A DNA stretch of 64,000 nt from Norana najaformis (GCA_964023275.1 OZ029929.1:9003937-9067936), one strand, 5' to 3'; shown: positions 45,000-57,339, counted from the first letter of the stretch. Numbers and translations: made by a program. The notes: generated by a model from the sequence alone, not told the origin.

Positions 45000-45230
45000 A
45001 ACGCAACCGTTCTGTTGGCGCTGAACACGTCCGAACGATGACGACGGCAACGGCGCGTGCGTGCTCTCTGATTCCGTTCGGCGCCGGCGCAGTCAGCTGC
45101 GCGGCTCTCCTCTGATTTGTCCCCGGCGTCAGTCACTATGCGGCGCATGCGCGACCCACCGCAAGGGTATCGTAAATTAAATGAACTGCGTCTGACCCGA
45201 CTGGCTACTTGCGCCCAACTAATGATCATA
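45000..45230. promoter_or_regulatory. CpG-dense patch with an NRF-1-like palindrome
   Basis: Unlike the AT-rich surroundings it is rich in cg (gacgacggcaacggcgcgtg, ttcggcgccggcgcagtc). It contains gcgcatgcgc (about 45142-45151), the palindromic core of the vertebrate NRF-1 site. It could be a promoter, but no transcript start or neighbouring first exon is visible, so the call is tentative. Confidence 0.35.
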
Positions 45231-45392
45231 ATCGGTCATTAAGTTATTTTTATGCCGTGATCGCAGCATGCTCCGCAGTTTGCCACAACCGCCCCTCCCA
45301 CTGTGCTAGACTGCGGGGCTCTTCTGATTTTTAATGTTATAGGGAGCCGTGCGCTAATTAATTTCAATCAGCACGTCGATACACGTACCCCC

Positions 45393-45535
45393 TTGGTTAG
45401 GGTGTTCTGCTTGTAGCACAGAGTACGGGTTCGAGCTTCCTAGGGACCTTGAGCAAGACCTTTACTCACAATTGCTCAGCGCCATTGATCGATGCTTAGT
45501 CATTAGATAGTGGCGCTTGATAAATGCAGAAACAA
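45393..45535 (+). mobile_element. SINE family A1 copy
   Basis: Head ttggttagggtgttctgctt and tgtagcacagagtacgggttc (B-box gggttcgag), body cttgagcaagacctttactc, tail atcgatgcttagtcattaga and gataaatgcagaaacaaa. Confidence 0.85.
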
Positions 45536-46224
45536 AAAAAACATGCATATGCTGTAACTTCCATCGAAAGCCATCATAAATTTAACGCTATGCCACTGAG
45601 AACCTGCCATTGCGTCACAGCGTCCGTTAAAAATATCTCTGACGTCAGCAGTGTTTTAAACAAAACTTGTGTAGGGTCAACAGTTCATTAGCAATAACAT
45701 GAACAGTTTAAAATGTGTACAATAGATTGGCCTGGATTTTCTCCCTGTTTGCTGCCAATTTTTCACTCTAGTATAGATCGAGCAACGTGCAGGTCATATT
45801 ACAACGCACTTTGCAAATGCTTTAAGTAGGAGTACTGCGAAAACGTTCTGCGGAATATAAAGCTTAGTCTGTCTTTCAATAACAGACGAGTATATGTGTA
45901 AAGGGCGGCGGTTTGAGAGGCGGCCAGGAAAGACTGTCAGCACCTTCATTAGGCGGAGCGATCGGCGGAGAAGAAAACGACAACAAAGGAAACCATGCGA
46001 GAACGAAAGGCAGGTTGTAAATGGCGAAAATAGACGACCGATAAGAGAGAAAAAGAAGAAAAGGTCTGCCAACAATAAAGAGAGAAAAAATCAGTGAAAT
46101 AACATTTATCGCAAAAGAGGAAGGTTGAAGATTGCAGGCAAATCTCTACAGGCAAATTCCAGTCTGTGCAGATAGTGTATAGGACGGGTCATCTGCCCAC
46201 TGGTGTAGTATATGTGTGCCTCTG

Positions 46225-46244
46225 TCTGCTCGAGGGTGTGTTTA

Positions 46245-46278
<34 letters not shown>

Positions 46279-46292
46279 TGCGTGTGTGTGTA
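46225..46292. repeat. (GT)n microsatellite
   Basis: Imperfect tgtgtg run with single-base interruptions. Confidence 0.95.
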
Positions 46293-46423
46293 CGTTAAGA
46301 CCATTATGCCAACGTCTTCAGATCATTCGACTTTTATGGCTGACGGCAACGCTAAGCGGCTCCACTGTTAAGCTTATCGATGGAATGAAACGCCGAGAAA
46401 TTGTACAGAAAAGTGCCAGAGAG

Positions 46424-46426
<3 letters not shown>

Positions 46427-46515
<89 letters not shown>

Positions 46516-46527
46516 CTCTCTCTCTCT
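46427..46527. repeat. (TA)n then (TC)n microsatellite
   Basis: Forty-two uninterrupted ta dinucleotides followed by about eight tc dinucleotides. Confidence 0.97.
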
Positions 46528-46786
46528 TTCTGTCGGTGTGTGTGCGTGCGTGCATGTGTCGTCAGCTGACGTCGAGCAACGGAGCACTGATACCAACGCC
46601 TTTCGAGCTCAGTTCTTGAAGCGTATCGCTGATTCTCGGAAACAAACGGACGTCGAAATGAGCTGATGCAGTAATTTATCATTCTCAGACGAGATCGATT
46701 AACAGGGAAACCTAACGAGTTTCAATAAATGTGTTGTTATTTGTTTATTTCACATTATGATTGCTTAAATTTTAATTTGGAAATGC

Positions 46787-47551
46787 ACAGAAAAATGATT
46801 TATAATAATTGAACAAATAAATCGTACATAAGTCTTCGCATTTTTCCGATTCCATAAAAATACCGTGAAATGTCATCGAGATTTAGACGACCGGTTCATG
46901 TCTCTCTAAACTTTACCTTCAGAACCAAATGTGGAGGGCTGGAGCACTTACGGCCCTTTTCCATCCCACCTGGACAGTGTCGAGCACCAGAAGTACATGT
47001 ACATATGTCGTTTGCGACTGGGAAATCTCGGAATGAGTAATGAAACTGGTCTTTGGAAGGCGTCGACCGTCCACCAACGAGTGTCCTGGGACCAACCGGT
47101 CGGCTACGGATGAATGCCGGTTCAGCACAGACCTCGTGCCATGCAAGACCAGGAACAATAAACAACGGTGTCAGCTGTCAACAGATTCCACTGATCGGGT
47201 TCTGCATGTGTGCAGCAGCAGCAGTAGTACCACCACCACCATTACTCTAATACAGAAAAATGATTTATAATAATTGAACAAATAAATCGTACATAAGTCT
47301 TCGCATTTTTCCGATTCCATAAAAATACCGTGAAATGTCATCGAGATTTAGACGACCGGTTCATGTCTCTCTAAACTTTACCTTCAGAACCAAATGTGGA
47401 GGGCTGGAGCACTTACGGCCCTTTTCCATCCCACCTGGACAGTGTCGAGCACCAGAAGTCAGCTGTCAACAGATTCCACTGATCGGGTTCTGCATGTGTG
47501 CAGCAGCAACAGCAGCAGCAGCAGTAGTGCCACCACCACCATTACTCTAAT
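46787..47551. repeat. Tandem duplication, 465-bp unit, second copy with internal deletion
   Basis: Sequence from acagaaaaatgatttataat at 46787 recurs at 47252, a step of 465 bp, with almost no differences over about 207 bp to ccagaagt. The second copy then jumps straight to cagctgtcaacagattccac, lacking about 176 bp present at 46996-47171 in the first. Both copies end in a CAG/CCA run and attactctaata. Confidence 0.93.
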
Positions 47552-47847
47552 AGTGTTGCTGCTGCTACTACTGCTGCTACTACGTAGTAGTATCAATGCA
47601 AATTCACCCTGCCCGATTGTGCGCATACATCTGAGAAATGCAAGCAATAGGTCGATTCTGGCGGCAGTCTTAAAAACCCTAATAAATTGACAAGTTTTAG
47701 GCTGCACAAACCACAAGCCAGACAGACATTCGCCAATGCGTCTAAAAATATTACATTGTATTCTTTCTTTCACAGAAACTCGTCGGAAATGGCGGTCACG
47801 CAGTATACTGACTGCATATTGCTGCGCGTCGGTTAGATAGGATAACA

Positions 47848-47998
<151 letters not shown>

Positions 47999-48079
47999 TA
48001 CACATATACTGTAAATACATACGATATAAATACATGTATACACACATATACATAAATGTGTATATTTGAGTATATAATT

Positions 48080-48480
48080 CAACGGTGCAGTGGCCTTTGC
48101 CTGATGGATCCTCGGAGCGGACGGACGGGTACAGCAGTGCGATGGACTGTCGGAGGAGAGACCGGGGCGGCGGTGCAGATCGACGCCGCGCGGTTGTGCT
48201 TCCCGTGCGTGTGGCGTCAGTCGATGGATTAAGTTTGTTACTGGTGCTAGATTATCTGGATGATGTCGCTGCGTCGGTCGATCGTTTGAGTAACGCACAG
48301 AGTCTCTCTACTGGGCACGATTTATGGCGCCGAAACAAGCGCTTTGCTTCCACGCATGCGCTAAATATTTGCTCAGCAACGCTGCTCCAGTCCTGCTGCA
48401 GGTACACGGCCGATCGGTCGGTCGGTCGGGCGCAGGTCGAACATGCACACACGCATGTGGGCTTCTTGCATGCGTAGCTG
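48080..48480. other. CpG-dense patch
   Basis: The sequence is rich in cg dinucleotides (ccggggcggcggtgcagatcg-like, gacgccgcgcggttg) and includes cacgcatgcgct, another NRF-1-like half site. Several frames are open by chance of composition. It could be a promoter or a first exon; I see no decisive splice or coding signal. Confidence 0.3.
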
Positions 48481-49098
48481 TGGGTACCCGAAGATATCAT
48501 CTCTGTGCACTCGAGACTATAGAATAGCAGCCCCAATATTGCCTGATTTAAAGATCCGTATTCATGGTACTTTAAATGCGTTCATTTTAATAGGCATCAC
48601 TTTGGAAACCTTAGAAACCGATCTCATCCTCGCTTCGAATATGTATCTAAATATAATAAGTATCTAGATAAAGATTTCCAGAGACAAAAATTGAAAATAA
48701 ATAAATGAACGAAAGGCTTCTAGATTACTACAAAGAGACAGGGCTCAAATAAAGCTATAGACAATCAGGAGGACAAACATCAGGTCACAAATTTATGTAG
48801 GCTTATTAATTTACTTGTAACTCTTTAGCCCTGTAATAAAATACATTAAAATGTGTGGTATATAACATAGCATGATGTTACTATGTGGTCTTGTATAAGG
48901 CCCTAAGAACGTGGTCCAAAATTTTTTAGCAGCAATATATATATATATATATATAGTAATCAGTCAGAGATAATCATATCTCATACAGTAATTATACCAG
49001 ATAATCATATCTTTCATATCTCAGTCTCGACGTCCCCCGTCTCGAGACCTACCTAACTTCTCGTCTCGGACAGACTGGCCAACGTCTCGGTCTTGCCT

Positions 49099-49375
49099 TG
49101 GTCTCTGGACAGAACGTCTCTGGACTCATTTTGGTCTCGGGGCAGGATGTCTTGGGTCTCGTCTTGGTCTCTGGGCAGAACGTCTCGGGTCTCATTTTGG
49201 TCTCTGGGCAGAACGTCTTGGGTCTCGTCTTGGTCTCTGGGCAGAACGTCTCGGGTCTCATTTTGGTCTCTGGGCAGAACGTCTTGGGTCTCGTCTTGGT
49301 CTCTGGGCAGAACGTCTCGGGTCTCATTTTGGTCTCTGGGCAGGACGTCTCGGGTCTCTTGTCGGTCTCGCCTGG
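49099..49375. repeat. 33-bp minisatellite with 66-bp higher-order period, about 8 copies
   Basis: Units start ttggtctctgggcagaacgt and alternate between gtctcgggtctcatt and gtcttgggtctcgtc endings. Because 33 is a multiple of three, several frames on both strands stay open (LVSGQNV, TFCPETK). No spacers, so it is not CRISPR-like. Confidence 0.95.
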
Positions 49376-50099
49376 TGAGGCCTCGTGGCAAGTCCTTGAG
49401 ATTCAGTGCTTTTGTGACAAGTTGAAAAATAGCATATACTCCCCATTTTTACTGCGGGACGTAGAATATGTGTAGCCAGAAATAAGTACACTATGTACGG
49501 TGCTATCATCAGGATAGTTAATTCAAATGATCGTCTCATTTTAAACACACCATTACACCTTTCTGCCCACGTAACGTAACAGCCATGCATAGCTATCTTC
49601 AGCTATCTTCAGATCTCCCTAGCATTACTAGCTTTATGGTGTGGCCACGTTGTATCGCGTTAGGCAGAAATGACGCTAACGTAGCACATTGCGCCTTCTC
49701 CACAACACCCGCACGCGTTTTATCGGTCTATCGTAGTCGAACAGAGCCCGTAATGAAGGGCGGCCATGGAGAAGAAGACGAGCACACGAACATAAATATA
49801 GAGTCAGATGGTAACAGTCGCAAATCCTATAGGGATTACAAGGGGCAGGCATCACCGCTCATCCGGGTACCAGCCCTGTGTATGGTCAGAGTTAATTTGA
49901 GGGTTGCTGGGGGGGGGGGGGTTCTAGGAGCGCCTTAAAAGTTGTATCGGCCGAAATAGAAGAACCTTACCTATTCCAAAGTGTGATTTGCCCTTGTCTT
50001 TTCTTTATACATTTATATACGGAGAGCGAAATAGAAAGTGAGTGTGTGTATGAGAGAGAGAAAGAGACAGAGAGGAGAGAGAGGGAAGGGAGAAGGAAC

Positions 50100-51275
50100 T
50101 GGATCCTCTGCTGCCCTGCCTTGTGCAGGAATTTGTGGAAGATCTTCCACTGCATACGCTCCTTTGCAACTCCTCGCTGCAGGAGGGCGTTTTACCGGTT
50201 TCCAAGAAACGCTCCATTTTCTTCCTTCCTGAAAGCGTGAGAACTCGATCCAAGCGATATGGTCAACTACTATGCTATATCTAATGTGATATTTTTATAT
50301 GAAATGATTGAGAAAAATTGTAGCCGATCAAAAAACACTGTACGTGTAACAATTTGCTACTGGTTATTCAATCTTGATTAAGAAACAGCATTCCACTGAA
50401 TCCCTCTTGGTCCGCCTGCTTTCGGACATACACTGTGTTATGGATAGGGTCCAGGTTACCCTTCGGGTCTGTTTGATGTCAATGCGGCCTTTGACACGGT
50501 CGATCACGACAATCTGATTGTCACCTGTTGGTCTCATTTGGAATATATGGTAAGCTGCTCGACTGGCTTCGATATTTCTTTAAGGGGTTCGTGTCCTTTG
50601 GACCCATCCAATCCCGCTGGGTTGCTACTCCCTTTGGCCTGCTGCAGGGCTCCCTTCTTGGCCCACTGTTGTACAATTTGTACACCCCTGATATTACAAC
50701 ACTTCTGGCCTCCTGCGGTGTACTATGTCAGGTCTATGCTGATCCCATCCAGACTTACTTGCACTGCCCAACGTCTGATGGTCTTACAGCAATGTAGTAC
50801 TTAGTTCCAATGTTTCACGACATCTTATGGCATCAAAGGCCGTTGACGCCGCCCTCCTCCTTTATCCAGGCTTGGGACTAGCACTACCTGACTAGAGGCA
50901 GTGGCGGAGTTTTATTGCAATGGCTAAAATGCAGCGGGCTATGGTGGCGCTTGGGACTTGGGCGTCGTCCAATTCTCCTGGTCCTTAATGCATCCACAAC
51001 GCATTGTACAACAACTGAGGAAAATAGATGCTGTAACTATAGCTGCTGACTTCTCTCGTCGTGTCTTCTCTATACCTCTGTACGCAATCTAGGGCTGTCC
51101 TTGACCAGGAACTCAACTTTTCTGAACACGTAAATCTCGTATGTCGCTCTCGTCTTTATCAGCTGCGCAAATTGCGGGTCATTTCTCGTTCGCTTTCATC
51201 CAGTGTTACGCTACCTCCTTGTCCATGATGAGTTTATCAGCAGCAGAATTGACTACTGCAGCAACTTCGATGCGG
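50100..51275 (+). mobile_element. LINE (CR1/L2/Jockey-like) reverse transcriptase relic
   Basis: Ordered blocks in shifting frames: LLCNSSLQEGVLPVSKKRS, SNVIFLYEMIEKNC, GLFDVNAAFDTVDHDNLI, FGIYGKLLDWLRYFFKG, GLLQGSLLGPLLYNLYTPD, YADP in place of the catalytic YADD (50733-50744), QLRKLRVISRSLSSS and SSRIDYCS. About six frameshifts or stops. The order and content are those of a non-LTR retrotransposon ORF2; it cannot be active. Confidence 0.93.
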
Positions 51276-51569
51276 GTCTCTGTCTATATCGTTGTCTCTG
51301 TCCTTCTTTTCGTCTTCCTCTGTCGTTCCCTTCTGTCTCCACCTATTTTTCTGTTTGTCTGCCTGCTTGTATGTATGTCTACCTGTTTGCCTACGAGGTG
51401 TCTCCCTCTCTGTCTGCTTGTCTCCGGCGTATACATGTAATCCGTACATTTCCTGGGCTCAGCGCTGATCAGAGACCTGCGTGCACTGCGGGTTACATAT
51501 GCCAATTACGCTGCCATGGCAACCGCTCGCACAGCTTGCTCCGAAATGGCGCTCGACTGCTAATTAAAG

Positions 51570-51728
51570 ACGACACGTATCGCTTGCTTGTTCTGCTGCT
51601 GCAACAGCGGCGGCGTCTTCGAGTCCACGCTTCCAGTAGTCGTCCGTAGGGATGTCTTCTTCCGTCAGCTTATCTGGCATTAAGCTCTCCGAGTGCCTCT
51701 CATATTCCCCTTCATATAACGTATGCAT
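51570..51728 (-). CDS. Candidate N-terminal exon of the channel (unproven)
   Basis: From an ATG at 51728 the minus strand reads MHTLYEGEYERHSESLMPDK, then LTEEDIPTDDYWKRGLEDAA and AVAAAEQASD before a stop. The Trp followed by a DAA/AAA-rich helix loosely recalls the SWQAAIDAARQAK segment of CaV1 N-termini. No strong donor is visible (only C|gtgtcg), and IS1 is not found. It could equally be chance coding or part of another gene. If real, it would lie about 9 kb 5' of the IS2 exon. Confidence 0.22.
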
Positions 51729-51855
51729 GAGCAAGAGACGCCACATCGGCAGCTGTGTGCGGATATCAGCCGACGAGCAGGCATATGTCTGCGAGCAACG
51801 ACGCCGATGTGAACAGGTGTGCATGGACAAGTCTAGGCATGACTAGCTGTGGTGG

Positions 51856-51954
51856 CTCCAGGATTGCCCGGGTCAGATCTGATGGGCGCCGGCATATAAC
51901 CAAGAGGGGCGCGGGGTGAACCGTCCCCCACGCCTATAGCTAGATCCGCCACTG
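51856..51954 (-). mobile_element. hAT-like MITE, partial copy
   Basis: The minus strand starts cagtggcggatctagctata and continues ggttcaccc, cgcgcccctcttggttatat and gccggcgcccatcaga, parallel to 44699-44800. The 3' half and second terminal repeat are missing. Confidence 0.75.
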
Positions 51955-52469
51955 GTGACTAGTCAAGCAGCAGATAAGGCGCACGCGCGCGTCTACTGGG
52001 TGCTGACCACGAAGTCCACTGGGTTGCCTTTGGAACTTAATGCCGATTAATCTGTAGACACGAGTAGTGTCAGGAGACAGAAGAAGCAGTAGCGGCTTGT
52101 AGGAGAGACCTGGAAACCATGGCCCTCAGATGAACCCATGTGCCTCCCCAAGCACTTATATGCCACTTCTTTACATTTTGATATGCTAAAGGAATTTTTA
52201 ATGAACTGAAGATTATTGTGGCCACCCTACCCTTGATTCCCCCTTGTAGGAAAACCCAGCGCCGCCAGTCAGAAGGGCCAATTTTTGGGTGAGTTTGAAG
52301 TGCTGCAACTAAGACACGCGTTGCTTAGTGGCGCTCTGGGGTATTAGCTACAACACCAGGAAAAAGTCAGACTGTGTATAAAGAATCAAAGATTTCTATA
52401 GTTGCCTATTTCTGTTCGGTCACGAAAAGAAAGGCTCCATTACACGGCTGCTTGTCATGGGCAAGTGAA

Positions 52470-53480
52470 AAGTAACTGCACTCATTCTCCTTGATCTATC
52501 TGCTGCTTCTGATCACGGCATGCTCCTTCACCACCTCAAACACTGGTTCAGTCTTTCTGGTCACACTCTCAGTTGGTTCACATCGTACCTGCACCCACGT
52601 ACTCGATGCTTATCAATCAACTTCTACGCCCACTGTCTTGAATCGCAGAGTTTCCACAAGAGTCTGTGCTGGACTCGCTCCTGTTTACATTGTATATCGC
52701 TCCATTCGGTTCGCTAATTACTTAGATCTTTCTTCACTACCATTTGTACGCTGACGATACACAGCTATTCCTGTCATTTGGTAGCTCCTCGTAAATTCAG
52801 CGCTTCAACTAATTGCTTCTGTTTTCGCGATGCTCAGTCCTGGATAAATAGTATTGAACTTCTTCTAACTCCTTCTAAGATCGAATTCCCTCTCCTTGAC
52901 ACAAGTGAATAATCAGCAAATTTGACTGGCTTACGTCCGTGGGGCTATATGCAAATCAGTTCACTTCGCACGCGGAATATTTGTGAAGTAGATCTCACGT
53001 GCCTCAAACTATCTTGATCTCACTAGCAAATGTCTTGGTTTCAAGCAGACTTGACTACTGTAATGCACTTCTCATTGATATCACTAAAGAAGATCTGCAC
53101 GAACTACAAATAGTTCAAAACTCTAGTCACAGCTATAACAGAGACATCTAAACATCACCATATTATCCCAATATTGGACACATTGCGTTGGGTGCCCATT
53201 AAGCTAAGAATAAAGTGTAAAAATGTTTTATAGTTAACAAAGTACTGTATTTAGATCAGCCGACCTACGTCTGTCCCATCCTCAGCTCCCCCATACCTAT
53301 AAATAATGCACTAGGTTAATGGACACCCACTCTTGCGTGCCTCGTACCAGAACAGTACGGCATTCTCGATGGCCGGTCCAACGCTCTTGAATAGGCTCCC
53401 CAGTTCTGCTTGTCCTGTCAGTTCTTTGACGTCATTCAGGTCTAAACTTACGACTCGTCTGGTTTAACTTACTTGCTCAC
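52470..53480 (+). mobile_element. LINE (CR1/L2-like) reverse transcriptase relic with intact YADD
   Basis: Blocks in order: ILLDLSAASDHGMLLHHLKHW, GHTLSWFTSYLHPRTR, HYHLYADDTQLFLSF (52733-52780, catalytic YADD present), SWINSIELLLTPSKIEF, SSRLDYCNALL-like SRLDYC (about 53045), and TPRHHHI/LRWVPIKLRIKCK near 53150-53220. Multiple frameshifts. It belongs to the same broad clade as 50100-51275 but is a different copy. Confidence 0.9.
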
Positions 53481-53539
53481 CGTAGGCTGCCTTTTGGCGT
53501 CACTAAACCATCGTAATTCGACTGAGCAACTTCACCGAA

Positions 53540-53625
53540 TGAATTTTCATTACGACTTCGCTTGAAGCGACCATCGATTAATGCATTAGGCATCATGATA
53601 ACGACGCGATAGATTATATTAGACT
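53540..53625 (+). repeat. Repeat family C tail copy
   Basis: Contains cgcttgaagcgaccatcgat, taatgcattaggcatcatg and ataacgacgcgatagatt. It follows the LINE relic ending near 53480, so family C tails may be the 3' ends of such LINEs. Confidence 0.7.
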
Positions 53626-53786
53626 GCATGGGATTAGATTAGACTATAAGAGGATAGACTAGATAATTTTGTGATTCAAATCAAATTCCAGCAACGCTGA
53701 GAGAAATGCTCTCTTATCAGTCTGCTAAAATAAAAATTCTTTTCTTTTTATTATTATTGTTGTTGTCCTTGTTGTTGTTGTTATTA

Positions 53787-53945
53787 TTTTTTTGCATTTA
53801 TCATGCGTACAAGGTCAGTAACTCTGGATCTGAGGTGCGAATCTATTGTGAGTGAAGGACTTGCTCAAGGTCCCTATAGGGAAGGCTCGAATCCGTATCC
53901 TCCTCGTTACATGTCCAGCGCTATATCCAATCGGCAACTGCGCCA
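53787..53945 (-). mobile_element. SINE family A2 copy
   Basis: The plus strand reads tttgcatttatcatgcgtac, aaggtcagtaactctggatc, gtgaaggacttgctcaaggt and the inverted B-box ggctcgaatccg. Confidence 0.83.
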
Positions 53946-55077
53946 CACGCTAACCCAGTCTAACCTAAAACCTAAAATAATGACATTCATGAGTCTGTTC
54001 TTGTCTAATCCATTCCAATTTAAGCTAATAAAAACTAATGTAATCTAGTTATTTCTAGTCTAGTTTCGTCTAGTACGCTGTCACCACATCTTGTCACATT
54101 AAGTCTGATCGACTGCTATGTTATGTTATGCCATCCTATCTTTTCCTGCATAAACTCCATATCATTGTCACGCATCGCATCATCAGGAACCGCTCATGCG
54201 CAGATATGGGCCTAAATAAAGGTAACGACTCATGAGGCTCTGTTTAGCAAAACCTTGGTGCACGGACGAACCATTGCTATTACATCAGACTGTATGCATG
54301 TATAAATTTGCATCACATGTGCTGCATATACGATGAACCGTAGCCGATGTTCCTCTCATTACGACTGACCTGCGTACACACGAGGCCGATTTATTTCGAT
54401 GTTATGATTCCTACTTCATATATCCTTAGTACTTGGCCACATCGCTGCCTCCTGTATAGATGCATATTGTAGACAGTGGGACGACATATTGCAATCGCGT
54501 ATGATGCGCCTATAGACGGATGTCGTATGCGTGTCCTACTGCAGGCATTGTGCAGACATTGCAATGCAAAAGAACATTTATGCAGCGCCACTATAGTGCC
54601 TCTTGGTTGGACAGTGTCTTGCAGGGAGATTAGAGGTGTGGTTGAAGTTAGTCAGAATGCAGCTTCTGCTATCTATGTCTTGTTTATTTGCTAATTTGTT
54701 TATTTTCTCATTGAAGATGTCGTCTTTCCTAACTTTTGCAGTTCCGCCAGATTGTTGCGCTGCTTTTTCCAACTACTTTCTCTATCCCTGTCCGTTCTGT
54801 ATTTTACCTCTTTTGATAAGAATTCTGTATTCTTTTTCACCTTATTCCATTGTATTTGGCCAAAAAGCCTTATGATACTCTAATTTATGGAACTACTAGT
54901 ACAATTTCTGTCTTTTTGGCAGCTCAGTCACTGATGTCTTGTCGATCTCCACTAATGCTTCATCCGGCTTGTCCACCACAGACTATTTCTCTGTCTCAGC
55001 GGATTGACCTTCTGGACATTGCTCTGCAGTTCGATTTTCTTAAACAAAACCCACCCTAGCCTTCATTCCCTCCTCTG

Positions 55078-55222
55078 TCTGGTCTCCTGGCAACCGGACT
55101 TGGTTCTTGACATGGCATTTTTGGACAACCCCCACGGACTTGACGCAGTGCTCATGAATAAGCTGGTGCCCTGCGTTTAGCTTTTAAGTAGCGCTTTAGA
55201 AATTTCGAGTTTACGATTACGA
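55078..55222 (-). repeat. Repeat family D copy, diverged
   Basis: The plus strand reads aataagctggtgccctgcgt, ttagcttttaagtagcgctt and gagtttacgattacgattg, matching the 5' half of the element in reverse complement. Confidence 0.65.
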
Positions 55223-55257
55223 TTGCTGCACAATCGCTTTATGACTCGCTCCAAAAA

Positions 55258-55340
55258 CGATGGTTACTACTACTACTATCACTACTACTACTACTACCTC
55301 TACTGCTATTATTACTACTACTACTACTACCACCACCACC
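55258..55340. repeat. (ACT/CTA)n trinucleotide repeat
   Basis: Imperfect tactac and ctacta triplets with a CCA end. Confidence 0.9.
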
Positions 55341-55409
55341 CCTGCCACTGCTCCCAATACCGCTCCCTTACAATAACAAAAACAATTATTATTAATATTT
55401 GCCCCGGGG

Positions 55410-55419
55410 NNNNNNNNNN
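55410..55419. other. Assembly gap (10 N)
   Basis: Ten undetermined bases follow cccgggg. A short fixed-size placeholder of this kind often hides a gap of unknown length. Confidence 0.99.
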
Positions 55420-57339
55420 AAATGGAGTTGCCAGCATCTCACATCCACTGATATGTTTTCATAGCATTTCATAGTTCTTGTTCCTTCTTCGTCACTTCCC
55501 ATCTGATGTTCACAATACACATTTAGGTGTACCTGCACTTGCCAAAACATTTTCTATTCGATTATAGCTTGAAATTCATGTGGCCATAACAAACTGAAAG
55601 ACAGACTCTCTCTTCCTGTCCACCACTTACTTGAGCCCAACTGTTAAGTGATACAAAGCCCAGAAGGTGCCTTGCGGTCACACTTTCATCGGTAGACAAC
55701 CGTTGTCTGCCAACCTTGTTAGCCATGTCTGCTAAGAGACATCGGTTTGAAGGGTGCTACATGGCCTGATGGACGTGTACTTTAAAAAGATCGTCATCCT
55801 GGAAAACGAGGTCAGTCCGGGATATGCCAAGTGCCTCCCCCCGCAGGGAAAATTCAAGGCCCAGCATGCTGTTGGAGAGTTTTATGGCAGGATGCTTTCC
55901 GAAGGGCACTGATGCTGCTGCTTCATCTTCTCCTCCTCGTCCTCCTCTTCCTCGTCCTCCTCCTCCTCCTCCTGCCAGCAGCTGACGTTTCTTTGCCGGA
56001 CCCCATTGCAGGCACAAGGCCTCTGTGGACCACCCATGATCCCCCCCCCCGACTAAAGTGCCATGGTTTACGACAGGAATATTGACCGTCAGTCCAGACT
56101 GTCCGCCTATGTTTCTTTGTCTTTACCTGTCTTTCTGTGTCTGGCTCTGTATGTCTCAGACTATTCCTGTCTGTATCTATGTGCATCTCCTTAAACCCCT
56201 AAGAGGCAATAACGATTGAAGACAAGATTACAACAGTGATTCAGATTAGGACAGCATTTGATAAACTAGAAATAGCATTCACACGACTAAAACTTTGAGT
56301 ATAGACATTTTACAACAAGGATTCCGATCGACCCTGAGACAATGGTTCAAACCGTAGACAATATTTCAGGGACCCCTTCATCTGCAGCAGTCATCGCTCA
56401 GTCGGTCCAGAAACAATTAGTATTTGATTCCAAATGAAGCACAAACTGGACAGTGGCTTCCTGTTCTGACCTCAAAGTTCAAGAACGATTTACCCAGTTT
56501 AATCAATTCAGCAGTGCACAGAACGATGATGATGATGATGACTTAGATGATAATGATGAAGTGGCTTAAAATGGGGGCCATCAAAGACAATACCAAATAA
56601 TTCAATTCGACGCAGAATAGGGATGAAAGCGCAACGCCACCACCACCACCGCCGCTGCCACCACCAAACATGAATCAAGAGCCAGCAACATAATTAAGTT
56701 AACGACGATAAGGCCACCTGAATCACTTCCAAAACATACAACATTCTGATTTGATTACAAAGAAATAGGATCCATTTTACACAAAGCGGCAGAGGAGACG
56801 AAGAAGTAGAAGAAGAATGCGAAGAAGAAGATGAAAAAGGCAGAAACCAAGAAGCATCAATAAAACATTGAAGAAATACAAAAGAAACGGTCATTCTAAA
56901 CTGAAATTTGCAAAAGACAAAAATAATCTCTCCCTCCATCTCTTTCACACACAGTGACAAAAGTTTTGGCAGCACACACCTCACCCAGGACCTGACAAAA
57001 TACAGATCAGCACAGAAAAGCCAAAAGACAAGTGATTATAATTTTCAGCATCTAGTTCACCCCTAAAACACTGACATTGTTCAACTACTTTGAAATGCAA
57101 ACTCTCTGGAACACACGCTAAGCAACATCACTAGGGTCACGGTGACCCTATCAGCCAACCAACTCCTAGGGAGCACAGTCTCAAACAAAGAAGGAAAAGG
57201 GTCCATGCATCAACAAAATCAGTCTATGACCAGAAACTGCTGGGAGTTATGAAAGTACTGGAGTGAAACTATGGCACGTCTAGCAGCTAAATTATACTTA
57301 ATGGTGGGAAAGCATAAGCATAGTTGGCGGCTGTTGATA

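Noticed and set aside
46996..47171. Intron explaining the shorter second copy of the 465-bp duplication
   Set aside because: The missing segment has no GT-AG borders on either strand that would restore the observed junction; a deletion is simpler.
49049..49475. CRISPR-like regular repeats
   Set aside because: Units are contiguous 33-bp tandem repeats with no spacers, in an animal genome.
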